Origin: Bacillus sonorensis NBRC 101234 = KCTC 13918
GTDB lineage: Bacteria; Bacillota; Bacilli; Bacillales; Bacillaceae
Direction of reading: 5' to 3'
NCBI RefSeq assembly: GCF_001592005.1
Contig: NZ_BCVZ01000002.1
Coordinates: forward strand, 124,001-188,000
DNA length: 64,000 nucleotides
Position numbers and translations under genes: made by a program. The notes under the pieces were generated by a model. That model searched no databases. It saw only the letters and a list, made by a program, of their open reading frames with translations, and had not been told where the DNA came from. Below, piece by piece: positions 8,546-17,681 of the stretch. How positions within the stretch are numbered: the stretch's first letter is position 1; each line of letters begins with the position of its first letter.

Positions 8546-9758
8546 ATGGACATGTCAAAGATAAAGACTTTACTCATTGCCGGTGTGCTGCTTTTGTTTA
8601 CCGCCGCCGTCATCACCCACCCGCAGGAGTCGCTCAACGCTTCAAAAAGCGGACTTGCCATGTGGTGGGAAGTCGTGTTCCCTTCCTTATTGCCTTTTTT
8701 TATTTTATCTGAGCTCTTGATCGGATTTGGAATCGTCAAATTTGTCGGCCTCCTCCTCGAACCTTTCATGAGGCCGGTTTTCCGGGTTCCCGGAGTCGGC
8801 GGATTCGTGCTCGCGATGGGCATGGCCTCCGGAAACCCGGCAGGTGCAAAGCTGACCTCAAGACTCAGACAGGAGCGGCAAATTTCCCGTGTAGAAGCCG
8901 AGCGGCTCGTCTCATTTACCAATTCCTCGAACCCGCTCTTTATTTTCGGAGCTGTCGCGGTTGGTTTTTTTCATAATCCGTCACTGGGCTTTGTGCTTGC
9001 GGCAGCCCATTATTTAGGCAATTTGGCTGTCGGGCTGACAATGCGTTCCTACGGAAGAAAAGAAGAAATCCTCCATACGAGAAGAAAAAAGCTCCCTGTG
9101 CCTTCCATGAAAGAAGCATTTAAAGCACTCCATAAAGCAAGGCTTGAAGAAAAAAGGCCGCTCGGAAAACTATTGAGCGATGCCGTGATTTCTTCCGTAC
9201 AGACCTTGCTGATGGTAGGCGGATTCATCATTCTTTTTTCTGTCTTTAATAACATACTGTCCGTCGTGAAGATTGCAGATGTCCTCTCTTATGCCACCCG
9301 GATGGTCATGACGGCGCTCCATTTCCCTGCAGACTTTGACAAGCCTTTATTGTCGGGTCTGTTTGAGATCACGCTCGGAAGCAAACTTGTCAGTGCAACG
9401 GATGCCGTTTTGCTGCAAAAAGCCGTCATCGTCAGTTTCATTCTCGGATTCAGCGGTTTCAGTGTACAGGCTCAAGTTGCTGGAATTTTGGCTGAAACGG
9501 ACATTCGCTTCAAACCGTTTTTTATTGCTCGCCTCTTGCAGGGAATCTATGCGGCTTTATTTGCGCTCATCCTTTGGAAGCCCCTTTATACGGCCTTCTC
9601 TTCTCCAAGTGAGCCGGTCTTCTCATTTTTGCGGGAGGGAGGACGTGAATCATTTCTCATACAGACATGGAATTTTATCGTACAAACAGGTCCCCTTCTT
9701 ACGATTGCGACCCTTTTGCTTTATATCGTTCTTTACAGCAGACAGTCGGCAACTGTGA

Positions 9759-9766
<8 letters not shown>
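8546..9766 (+). CDS. ylbJ: Sporulation integral membrane protein YlbJ
   Basis: YlbJ is a polytopic membrane protein made in the mother cell and needed for heat-resistant spores in B. subtilis. The 406-residue product has about eight hydrophobic spans and two nucleoside-recognition (Gate) type regions, the first around MGMASGNPAGAKLTSRLR (about 92-109) and the second near LSGLFEITLGSKLVSATDA (about 267-285). The ATG at 8546 follows TAAGGAGGG. It is convergent with coaD, and the stop lies inside the shared terminator. The transported molecule, if any, is unknown. Confidence 0.92.
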
Positions 9767-10828
<1,062 letters not shown>

Positions 10829-10870
10829 ATTTCCACCACTTTTTCTTCAAACTCGAAAAAAATCATCACT

Positions 10871-10899
10871 ATCTTATCATAAAGTGTTTTTGGGCACAA
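10871..10899 (-). promoter_or_regulatory. SigA-type promoter of rsmD-coaD
   Basis: On the minus strand TTGTGC, 17-base spacer, TAAGAT, giving a leader of roughly 35 nt before the rsmD ATG. The structured element at 10955-11104 lies upstream of this promoter, so a transcript from here would not include it. Confidence 0.55.
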
Positions 10900-10954
10900 A
10901 CAATCAAAGTCGATTTCTTATGTATAGGAGACTGAACACATGGTGATAATAGTA

Positions 10955-11104
10955 GCAACAGCATCGATTGATGTTGTTGCCAACCGCGGAGAAGACTTAC
11001 GTTTCCCCATAAGTTCTTCCTCCGGTTTCTCCTCTCCCTTTGCCTTCTCCTTAACTCGTTAAGGAATAGAAGGACCCCGCAGGGTATTCTGCGGGGATTT
11101 TTTT
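10955..11104 (+). ncRNA. Structured RNA element between ylbG and rsmD (ylbH-motif-like)
   Basis: Three stem-loops and a terminator lie in tandem. The first is GCAACAGCATC/GATGTTGTTGC (10955-10980), with one G-U pair only if read on the plus strand. The second, at 10987-11024, pairs CGGAG-AAGA-CTTA with TAAG-TCTT-CTCCG with single-base bulges. The third is CCTTAAC-TC-GTTAAGG (11049-11064). The terminator stem is CCCCGCAG/CTGCGGGG (11075-11096) followed by seven T after one A. I recall a catalogued 'ylbH leader' RNA motif from this same intergenic region in Bacilli, assigned to the ylbH (minus) strand. Here the wobble pair and T-tail favour the plus strand, so strand is uncertain. Possible short ORFs overlap it on both strands (see findings). 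Confidence 0.55.
11075..11104 (+). terminator. Rho-independent terminator on the plus strand after ylbG
   Basis: CCCCGCAG-GGTATT-CTGCGGGG followed by ATTTTTTT. On the minus strand the hairpin follows ylbG but lacks a T-run after the stem (TCCTTCT), so it suits a plus-strand RNA better. Confidence 0.75.
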
Positions 11105-11114
11105 AAACAAAATA

Positions 11115-11387
11115 TTAAATTCCTGCTTTATAATCGTATTCCTTTGCTTTGTCCAGCTTAGATTCAAATTCCATTTTCAAAAACGGCTTATATGATGGAT
11201 CGACCTGTTTGACAAACGAGTACGAACGGATCTTGGCCGCTATTTTTTCCGCCTCATCCATATTACAGTAAACGACCACATATTTCAGCCGTTTTGAAAC
11301 ATAGTGAACATTCCCAAATTTCCTGAGCATTTTCGCCTGCTTTAGAGAGTGAAGCCAGACGATTAATCCCTGACGTTTTTCTTCCAT
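11115..11387 (-). CDS. ylbG: UPF0298 family protein YlbG
   Basis: This 90-residue conserved Bacillus protein belongs to the YlbG family (DUF2129). It begins [19 protein letters not shown], with a conserved [19 protein letters not shown] core (about 23-41). No catalytic motif is visible and its function is unknown. The ATG at 11387 is preceded by AGGTGA with 7-base spacing; an in-frame GTG at 11396 sits in that site. It lies 68 bp after ylbF on the same strand and is probably cotranscribed with it. Confidence 0.9.
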   Translation of the reverse strand: MEEKRQGLIVWLHSLKQAKMLRKFGNVHYVSKRLKYVVVYCNMDEAEKIAAKIRSYSFVKQVDPSYKPFLKMEFESKLDKAKEYDYKAGI

Positions 11388-11455
11388 ATTTTTCACCTGC
11401 CTGTCGCTATGTAACCAAAACTTCTATGAAAAAGACGAGACTAAAAAGGGTCTCG

Positions 11456-11905
11456 TCAGGAAACTTTGCAGCCGCAGCTTCCGCCTGATCCGCAGCCGCC
11501 GCCGCAGGATGAAAGATTATCAAAATAAGGATTTCCGGTCGGTACTTTAATATGCTCTGAAACAGCCCGGCCGATTTCAACGCTGACCTCATCAAGTATG
11601 CTTTGCAGCTCGGTTTCCGCCTTTTTAAAATCGGCAACCGTATCATGAAGGTCCAGCTCTCGTTTTATATCCCTCATTTTTTTTGAAATCTCTTTATAGT
11701 CAGGATGATACTTTCCAAAACGCTGCACATCCTCATATTGCTCTTTTATTTTCGTAAATGAAGCGATAATACGCCCAGCCTCTTCATCTTCTTGGAGACG
11801 CTTGTAGCACTCTCGGTAATGTTCAGCCGCCTCTGATTGAAGAATCATGCTGGCCAAAACATCCGCTTCATTCTGAAGCCGCAGGGATTCCATTGTGGCA
11901 TACAT
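11456..11905 (-). CDS. ylbF: RicF (YlbF), Y-complex subunit
   Basis: YlbF with YmcA and YaaT forms the RicAFT (Y) complex, which binds [4Fe-4S] clusters, affects RNase Y mRNA processing, and promotes competence, sporulation and biofilm formation in B. subtilis. The 149-residue protein starts MYATMESLRLQNEADVL. It is helical, with the YlbF/YmcA domain over about 1-110, and ends with a cysteine-rich tail CGGGCGSGGSCGCKVS that carries cluster ligands. The ATG at 11905 has GGAGGTG 7 bases upstream; the ATG at 11911 is one base from that site. It directly follows a small lipoprotein gene (27-bp gap). Confidence 0.95.
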   Translation of the reverse strand: MYATMESLRLQNEADVLASMILQSEAAEHYRECYKRLQEDEEAGRIIASFTKIKEQYEDVQRFGKYHPDYKEISKKMRDIKRELDLHDTVADFKKAETELQSILDEVSVEIGRAVSEHIKVPTGNPYFDNLSSCGGGCGSGGSCGCKVS

Positions 11906-11932
11906 TGACATGCACCTCCGAGTATTAGTGTA

Positions 11933-12094
11933 TCATAAAATGGGATTTTTCAAAATGTCTATGTCATGTGGAACACCGCATGCTGAAATTTCAACGGCTC
12001 GACCGGCGTCTGTCATGCCTTTTGGTTTCGGTTTATATGTAGAGCAGCCAGCCAGCAGAAAGCAAAGACACAGAATCAGACAGCATTTCTTCAT
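11933..12094 (-). CDS. Small predicted lipoprotein, 53 residues, between ylbE and ylbF
   Basis: A 53-codon ORF runs from the ATG at 12094 to the TGA at 11933. The product begins MKKCCLILCLCFLLAGCSTY: two lysines, a cysteine-rich hydrophobic stretch and the lipobox LAGC with C17 as the lipidation site. A 36-residue mature part follows (KPKPKGMTDAGRAVEIS, then CGVPHDIDILKNP). GGGAGT lies about 8 bases upstream of the ATG. It lies 27 bp before ylbF on the same strand and after the ylbE terminator, so it may share a transcript with ylbF. I do not recognise the mature sequence. A lipoprotein gene this short is easily missed by annotation. Confidence 0.72.
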   Translation of the reverse strand: MKKCCLILCLCFLLAGCSTYKPKPKGMTDAGRAVEISACGVPHDIDILKNPIL

Positions 12095-12150
12095 TTGGAT
12101 CAACTCCCTTGCCCACTAGTTTTGACGGATGGGCCCGTTTTTATGATCAC

Positions 12151-12182
12151 AAAAAAAGACTCAGGTCCGGTTAATCCTGAGT
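12151..12182 (-). terminator. Terminator of ylbD-ylbE
   Basis: On the minus strand ACTCAGG and CCTGAGT enclose a 10-base loop and are followed by TTTTTTT. The stem overlaps the ylbE stop codon. Confidence 0.8.
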
Positions 12183-12410
12183 TCGCATAGCCTGAAACAT
12201 TTGAATCATCATTTGAGCCATCTGAAGGCTGCTTGAAAACTGGTTCACACGATGGGGAATCGTTTTTTCGTAAAAATTCATCATATCAAGCTGAAAACCG
12301 GACAAATCATCAGGACGGCGGGAGAGCTTGCGGTACCAGACCGGCTGCTCGCGGATAAAACGGCGGCGCTCTTCATTTGCGAACACAAATTCCTGCACTT
12401 CTTTACGCAT
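12171..12410 (-). CDS. ylbE: YlbE-like protein
   Basis: This 79-residue protein of the YlbE family is found in spore-forming Bacilli and has no known function. It begins MRKEVQEFVFANEERRRFIREQPVWYRKL and ends in a methionine-rich helix (AQMMIQMFQAM, about 64-74). It starts 14 bp after ylbD, so the two form an operon that ends at the terminator overlapping this stop codon. Size equals that of B. subtilis YlbE. Confidence 0.9.
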   Translation of the reverse strand: MRKEVQEFVFANEERRRFIREQPVWYRKLSRRPDDLSGFQLDMMNFYEKTIPHRVNQFSSSLQMAQMMIQMFQAMRTQD

Positions 12411-12424
12411 GACAAACTCCTTTG

Positions 12425-12823
12425 CTAATCTTTCCGGAAAGAAAACGGATGATGTCCCCCATGGTGGTCCGCATGTTTTTGATTGCCTCCCGAAAACTGG
12501 CTGAGCAGGCTTTGAAGCGAAGAAATGGACTGGCTCATTTTATTGATTTGTTCGTTCATTTTGTCAGCATCCATTCTCCTGACAGCCGTCACCATTTTAG
12601 AGATAAAATCGTTTTTTCCGCTCTCACCGGACGGCTTTTCCTGTGTTCCCTTCTTTTCTTTATAAGGCTCCCAAATCGCGTCGTCTTCCCCCAGCAACAC
12701 CCAGTTCTCATAAACTTCCTGCCAGCTTTTTTCCTCTTTCCGCACGGCGGAAATCAGCTTAGGATGCCGTTTAACAAACCGCTTAAATTCATCGACTGAT
12801 GACTGTGCGTTTTGATTCGCCAA
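12425..12823 (-). CDS. ylbD: Spore coat protein YlbD
   Basis: The YlbD family is associated with the spore coat in B. subtilis. The 132-residue product is charged and mostly helical (SSVDEFKRFVKRHPKLISAV near the N-terminus, MDADKMNEQINKMSQSISSL further on) and ends in a histidine-rich tail HADHHGGHHPFSF. I choose the TTG at 12823 because GGAGGGGG lies 8 bases upstream and gives the family length; the GTG at 12832 and TTG at 12829 sit too close to that site. A GATACACT sequence upstream resembles a SigE -10 element. Confidence 0.87.
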   Translation of the reverse strand: MANQNAQSSVDEFKRFVKRHPKLISAVRKEEKSWQEVYENWVLLGEDDAIWEPYKEKKGTQEKPSGESGKNDFISKMVTAVRRMDADKMNEQINKMSQSISSLQSLLSQFSGGNQKHADHHGGHHPFSFRKD

Positions 12824-12920
12824 CGTCAACACCCCCTCCGAAAAACAAGTGCCTAATATAGTGTATCTTTAACAGGTGAAATGTGTTCGCCTAAATTCCC
12901 CGAGGCGGGCGTTCAAAACT

Positions 12921-13916
12921 TTACATATCTTCCCTTGCAAGCGGGAGAGTCGAACAGTGAATGCCTCCTCCCATTTTTCTGATCTCGGAAACATCCACAG
13001 GTATCGCCTCTATGCCGCTTCTCTCCAAAACTTCCATTGTACGCGGCGCATCGGCCGAGAATAATACTCTACCTGGTGAAACGGCCAGACAATTGACGGA
13101 AAGAACCGGATCTTCAGGATCGGCAAATAACAGCTTAATGCCCCGCCTGCGCATCTCTTCCATAAACCAGTACGGCAGCCGGGCCGGATCAACAAGAGCA
13201 GTCTCGCTGTCCAGCATTAAAAAGACTTCATCAAGATGAATCTTGTCAGCCGGCAAATCAACTGTTACAAGCTCTATCCCTTGCCATGACAGAATTTGCT
13301 CGAGCTGGCCAATCCCTTCCTGGTTGACGCGGACAGAACGTCCAATCAAAGCCGTCCGCCTATTCAGCATACAGAAGCTTCCGCCTTCAATAAATCCGTT
13401 GCCCTGTATCGTCCCTAAAATCGGAACGCCCATTTTTGCAAAGGTTTGATAGGCGCAATATTCCTCTCCCTCACGCATTTTTAATGCGAACCTGGTCAAA
13501 ATCACCCCGCCCGGGACAGCAAGCCCAATGTCTCTCGTATAGATGGATTTCGTATGAAACGGACCTCCCCCTTGCAAATCGACTACCTCTGCCCCGACGT
13601 CCAACAGCGCCTTTCGCAAGCCATCGTGCTGGCGCCGGACAAGCTCCGGATCAATCGATTCAAAGCCGTACGTGTATCCCTGAATTTGCGAATCGCGGTC
13701 TCTCAGCACACGGGCATCGATCCGCTCCTCGTACGTTCCGCTCCTAAGCAGCTCCAGTTCTTTGCCGGGGCGGTGCAAAACAACAGTTTGAATCGCTCCG
13801 ACGTGATTGGTCACTCCCCATTTTCTTCCCCACACTTTTTGCAGTGTCTCTTCATCATGAAAGCTTTTTTGAATCATGCTTTCTCCTAAAAATTCCTGTG
13901 TCGGCAGTGGCATCAT
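12921..13916 (-). CDS. Guanidino-group hydrolase of the amidinotransferase/arginine deiminase superfamily
   Basis: The 331-residue protein shows the full catalytic set of the guanidine-modifying superfamily: the TRD motif (YTRD, D129), the EGG motif (FIEGGS, E178), HLDEVF with H227 and D229, and the nucleophile C321 in GGGIHCSTLPL near the C-terminus. Members hydrolyse or transfer the amidino group of arginine-like compounds (arginine deiminase, dimethylarginine hydrolase, amidinotransferases). The exact substrate is not visible. The ATG at 13916 follows AAGGAGA. Its A is the second base of the upstream stop (TAATG), so translation is coupled to the carbamoylase. It is the last gene of the symporter-carbamoylase operon, which suggests catabolism of a guanidino acid. 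Confidence 0.82.
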   Translation of the reverse strand: MMPLPTQEFLGESMIQKSFHDEETLQKVWGRKWGVTNHVGAIQTVVLHRPGKELELLRSGTYEERIDARVLRDRDSQIQGYTYGFESIDPELVRRQHDGLRKALLDVGAEVVDLQGGGPFHTKSIYTRDIGLAVPGGVILTRFALKMREGEEYCAYQTFAKMGVPILGTIQGNGFIEGGSFCMLNRRTALIGRSVRVNQEGIGQLEQILSWQGIELVTVDLPADKIHLDEVFLMLDSETALVDPARLPYWFMEEMRRRGIKLLFADPEDPVLSVNCLAVSPGRVLFSADAPRTMEVLERSGIEAIPVDVSEIRKMGGGIHCSTLPLAREDM

Positions 13917-15160
13917 TACATCTCCTTTGCATATTGATGTTCCAATAATAAAACGGTTTGAAGCAGCACCTCGGCCCCCCTTCTGCAATCTTCTGATGAA
14001 GAATGTTCCTCAGGACAGTGGCTTTTCCCATCAGCGCTCGGGATAAACAGCATAAGGGACGGGAATAATGAAGCGATAAATTGCGCATCATGCCCAGCAC
14101 CGCTGAACATCGGCCGGAAGGAATAGCCAAGACGGCTGACCGCCTCTTTTGCAAGAGCCATCATCTTTTTTGAAAAAAAGGTGGTCTCCGTTTTCCACAG
14201 CATCTTCACATCCATCTCCGCCTCCGCCTCACGGACGTGAACATCAGCGAGCCGGATGATACGGAGGACGGCTTCTTCCCGTACTTCTTTTTTGGCATGG
14301 CGTACATCCACTGTAAAAACCGCTTCACCCGGTATGACGTTGTAGATGTTTGGGCTGATGTCAAAACGCCCAACCGTCGCAGTTAATCCGTCATCAATCG
14401 AAGACGCCAGATCCGGAATCCGGGTGATGATAGATGATGCCGCAACAAGGGCGTCATGTCTCATGTCCATCGGTGTTGTCCCGGCATGATTGGGTGCTGC
14501 GCTGATTGTGATTTCAATGCACGTGAGCCCGACGATTCCCTCGACGATCCCGATCTGGTCCCTTGACCGTTCTAGAATAGGCCCTTGTTCAACATGCAGT
14601 TCGATATAGCATGAAGCATTCTGAACCCTGTTCTTTCGGTCTCCTTTAAAATCAAGATTCTCTAAAGCTTGCGAGAAAGAAATTCCCGCTTTATCCGCTT
14701 TTTCATATGCTTCTTCTCTCGAGTATCGTCCGGCGAGAACGCCTGATGCAAGCATGGACGGTTCAAATCTCGCCCCCTCTTCATTCGTAAAATTGACCAG
14801 CTCGATCGGGCGCGTCAGCCTTTTTCCGCTCTCCGCCAATGCCCTGACTGCTTCGAGTCCGGCTAATAATCCGTAGACCCCGTCATAAGCACCTCCGTTT
14901 TCAACAGTGTCTAAATGGGAGCCGATCAGAACGGGGGGTTCATCATTCACTCCTTCATACCGGGCATACATATTTCCAAGGTCGTCGAGTCTGACGTCCA
15001 TTCCGAGTTCTTCGGACCATCTTTTAAACAAAAGCCGGGCTCTCCCGTCTTCCTCAGTTAAAGCCAGCCTTGATATGCCGCCATTTTCGTTTCTTCCAAT
15101 CATGGACATCTCTCTCAGGCTTTCGTCCAACCTGGACGAGTTTACATCGATCGTTTCCAT
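13916..15160 (-). CDS. M20-family Zn amidohydrolase (N-carbamoyl-L-amino acid hydrolase / allantoate amidohydrolase type)
   Basis: The 414-residue protein belongs to the hydantoinase/carbamoylase branch of peptidase family M20. Expected metal ligands are all present: H82 in GSHLDTV, D93 in GGAYDG, the E127-E128 pair in NEEGARF, H189 in ELHVEQGP and H386 in CPEEHSS. The dimerisation/lid domain falls around 205-325 with NHAGTTPM. Family members release CO2 and ammonia from N-carbamoyl amino acids, ureidoglycine or allantoate. The start ATG lies within the end of the symporter gene (19-bp overlap), preceded by GGGGGAG. Substrate preference within the family cannot be assigned from sequence reading alone. 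Confidence 0.88.
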   Translation of the reverse strand: METIDVNSSRLDESLREMSMIGRNENGGISRLALTEEDGRARLLFKRWSEELGMDVRLDDLGNMYARYEGVNDEPPVLIGSHLDTVENGGAYDGVYGLLAGLEAVRALAESGKRLTRPIELVNFTNEEGARFEPSMLASGVLAGRYSREEAYEKADKAGISFSQALENLDFKGDRKNRVQNASCYIELHVEQGPILERSRDQIGIVEGIVGLTCIEITISAAPNHAGTTPMDMRHDALVAASSIITRIPDLASSIDDGLTATVGRFDISPNIYNVIPGEAVFTVDVRHAKKEVREEAVLRIIRLADVHVREAEAEMDVKMLWKTETTFFSKKMMALAKEAVSRLGYSFRPMFSGAGHDAQFIASLFPSLMLFIPSADGKSHCPEEHSSSEDCRRGAEVLLQTVLLLEHQYAKEM

Positions 15161-16596
15161 ACGTCTCCCCCTTTTCCCGCATCTTGAAGATTGGCCGTTT
15201 CTAGAGAAGATTCATGATCAGCCGGCTTTGCTGCGGGCAGAGCATATACAGCCAGCACCATCGTCATCCCGCCGGCGGCAAGTCCATACATAATCGGTTC
15301 TCCAGAGTCGGCGCCTTTCCAGACAAGTCCCCCGATAACAGCGGCGGCGCTGATGAGAATCGACCAGAAGGCCGCAGCGGCGGTCGCTTTTCTCCAGAAG
15401 AAACCAAGGATGATCGGGAAAAACATCGCACCTGACAAAATTGCATAAGCGATATCTAAAGCCGTCAGAACATCTTGAATCCAAAGGGCGCAAATGATGC
15501 TGAAAAGACCGATAATCAAGGTCACGGCGCGCGAGTAAAAAAGAAACTTCTTTTCAGTCATATCGGGAACAAGCTTCGGCTTGATGATGTCGTTAACAAG
15601 CAGTGTAGAAGATGCCAAAAGCGAACCCGAAGCCGTCGACATCAGCGCTGATATGACGCTTGCCAGCACAATTCCCAGCAGACCGGAAGGAAGGGTATGA
15701 AGCGCCATATAAGCAAAAGCATTCTGCGGCTGATCAAGAGCGGGAAAGACCGCATACGCACACATCCCGATCAGGCTGACGCCAATGGCGTAAAACATAC
15801 TGTAGATTCCGGCGCCGATTCCGCCTGCTTTGACGATTTTCAGCGATTTCGCCGTAAAAGTGCGCTGCCAAAGCTCTTGACCGACGATCATGCCGAGGGT
15901 AAACAATAAAAAATATTGAAAAATTGTTCCGCCTCCGATTGTACCTATATTAAAATAAGAATCAGGAAGCCGCTCTGTGATGCCCTCCCAGCCGCCTGCC
16001 TGAATAAGGCTTGCGGGGAGCATAATAAAGAAAATGCCTGCCGTCATAATGACAAATTGAACGACATCCGTCATGGTAATCGCCCACATTCCGCCGAGAA
16101 GCGTATAGAAAAGGACGATCCCTCCGCTTAACAAAATGGAAGGAAAAAGACCCCAGCCGAGAAAAACATTTAGAATCGTTCCCATGCCGATGATTTGCGT
16201 GACAACCATTAAAGACGTATACGTACAGGCGACAATCGCGCTGATCAGCCTTGTCTCTCCTTTATAGCGCCTGCTGAGCATCTCGCTGATCGTCAAAACA
16301 TCCAGACCGTAAATCTTTTTCGCTAGAAAAAGACTGAGACAAATGATCCCCGCCCCCAGCATGATGACCATCCATGCACCTGATATGCCGTGCAGATAGC
16401 CCAGCTTAGCTGTGCCGATTGTAGAAGCGCCGCCCAGCACAACAGCCGCCATACATGACAAGTACATGAAAAAACCGAGATTTCGTTCAGCAACAGCGTA
16501 AGATTCAGAGGTTTTCACCTTTTTTGAGCCCATCCACCCAACAAACAAAATGACAGAGAAATAAAGAATCATAATGAATAGATCAATGTGTTTCAT
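15142..16596 (-). CDS. Sodium:solute symporter (SSS family)
   Basis: This 484-residue integral membrane protein has about thirteen hydrophobic segments beginning IDLFIMILYFSVILFVGWMG. It carries SSS family signatures such as the SESYAVAERNLG loop (about 30-41), GGASTIGTAKLGYLHG (about 55-70) and ASVISALMSTASGSLLASSTL (core helix, about 310-330). Relatives import proline, pantothenate, urea or carboxylates with Na+. The ATG at 16596 follows AGGAGGG; an upstream in-frame ATG lacks a site. It is the first gene of the operon with the carbamoylase and guanidino hydrolase, so it probably brings in their substrate. Confidence 0.88.
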   Translation of the reverse strand: MKHIDLFIMILYFSVILFVGWMGSKKVKTSESYAVAERNLGFFMYLSCMAAVVLGGASTIGTAKLGYLHGISGAWMVIMLGAGIICLSLFLAKKIYGLDVLTISEMLSRRYKGETRLISAIVACTYTSLMVVTQIIGMGTILNVFLGWGLFPSILLSGGIVLFYTLLGGMWAITMTDVVQFVIMTAGIFFIMLPASLIQAGGWEGITERLPDSYFNIGTIGGGTIFQYFLLFTLGMIVGQELWQRTFTAKSLKIVKAGGIGAGIYSMFYAIGVSLIGMCAYAVFPALDQPQNAFAYMALHTLPSGLLGIVLASVISALMSTASGSLLASSTLLVNDIIKPKLVPDMTEKKFLFYSRAVTLIIGLFSIICALWIQDVLTALDIAYAILSGAMFFPIILGFFWRKATAAAAFWSILISAAAVIGGLVWKGADSGEPIMYGLAAGGMTMVLAVYALPAAKPADHESSLETANLQDAGKGGDVWKRSM

Positions 16597-16663
16597 GCGC
16601 CCTCCTTTTATTTTCTGACTTATCTGTAAATTTAACATAGGAAGGTGCTGCAGAAAAATCGAC

Positions 16664-16675
16664 ATTCATTATGAT
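16664..16675. promoter_or_regulatory. Candidate LysR-type regulator site in the divergent intergenic region
   Basis: ATTCATTATGAT, containing the inverted repeat TCAT-T-ATGA, lies in the 181-bp gap between the divergent symporter and LysR genes, where LysR regulators usually bind. It fits a T-N11-A frame only loosely and is offered as a guess from position. Confidence 0.3.
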
Positions 16676-16777
16676 TCCATCACAACTTTTTATGTCACGT
16701 TTTTTCACGATTTGCTTGCTTTTACGAAGGAACCATTTTAAACATATCAAAAATGACACATATTCGGGAGGCTCCAG

Positions 16778-17653
16778 ATGGAATTAAGACATTTAAAAAC
16801 GTTTCAAGTGGCTGCCGATCTTCTCCATTTCACAAAAGCAGCGGAGCGCTTAAATTTTACTCAGCCTGCTGTCAGCGCCCAGATTCACTCACTCGAACGC
16901 GAATTAAAGCAGCGGCTGTTTTTCCGAATCGGAAAACAGACATATCTCACCCCTGCCGGGAAGCTGCTGAAACATTATACAGACCGTCTGTTTCTGACAA
17001 TTGAACAAATGGAATCATCATTATCAAGGCTGGCAAAGCCGAACGGGCAGTTAATGATCGCCGCATCCGAGATTTATTGCGCCAATTATTTAGTTCCCAT
17101 CGTTTCTGAATATCTGAAACAGCATCCTGAAGTAGACATTCACATTCTTTCCCGTGCAAACAATGAAGTCATAACTGGAATTGAAAACAATCATTATGAT
17201 GTCGGGATCATTGCCGGCGAACTTACCAATAAAAATATCACTAACATCCTGATTGAAGAAGAAGAACTGGTTCTTGTCGCCGCTAAAAGGCTGTTTCATC
17301 ATTCACCCGAAAAATTGATGAAGCACCTTCCTTTTTTTAAATACCGGACAGACGGCTACTACCAAACCATGATGGAGGAGTTTTTGTCGCGGTCAGGTTA
17401 TTCTCCTGAAAAAACCGTTGAAGTCGAAAGTGAAAAGGCGATTAAAGCAGCGGTTTTGAAAGGAATGGGAGTTGCCTTATTAAGCAGCAATCTCGTAAAG
17501 GAAGAAATTAAAAAAGGTATTCTCCAGGCGATAAAAGGAGCGCATAAAACCATTCAAGTCAAAACCTCGCTGATTACACCCGCACATAAAAAAGAAACCG
17601 CCACTGTTCAAACATTTATCAGGACGATCGAATTGCTGTGGAATCGTATATAA
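16778..17653 (+). CDS. LysR-family transcriptional regulator
   Basis: This 291-residue LysR-type regulator has an N-terminal winged helix-turn-helix (residues about 1-60: MELRHLKTFQVAADLLHFTKAAERL, then TQPAVSAQIHSLE). The C-terminal periplasmic-binding-like effector domain covers about 88-290. The ATG at 16778 is preceded by CGGGAGG. It is transcribed divergently from the symporter-carbamoylase-hydrolase operon, the classic layout for a regulator activating its neighbour in response to the substrate. No B. subtilis equivalent exists at this map position as far as I recall. Confidence 0.88.
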   Translation: MELRHLKTFQVAADLLHFTKAAERLNFTQPAVSAQIHSLERELKQRLFFRIGKQTYLTPAGKLLKHYTDRLFLTIEQMESSLSRLAKPNGQLMIAASEIYCANYLVPIVSEYLKQHPEVDIHILSRANNEVITGIENNHYDVGIIAGELTNKNITNILIEEEELVLVAAKRLFHHSPEKLMKHLPFFKYRTDGYYQTMMEEFLSRSGYSPEKTVEVESEKAIKAAVLKGMGVALLSSNLVKEEIKKGILQAIKGAHKTIQVKTSLITPAHKKETATVQTFIRTIELLWNRI

Positions 17654-17681
17654 GACAAGCCCGGGAATAACCCGGGCTGTC
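17654..17681. terminator. Hairpin between convergent lysR and ylbC
   Basis: GACA-A-GCCCGGG and CCCGGGC-TGTC arms enclose AATAA. It is a strong GC stem without a T tail, and probably ends both convergent transcripts. Confidence 0.5.

Noticed and set aside
12888-12910. Small hairpin CGCCT/AGGCG after the guanidino hydrolase gene as a terminator
   Set aside because: The stem is only five base pairs and no T-run follows on the minus strand.
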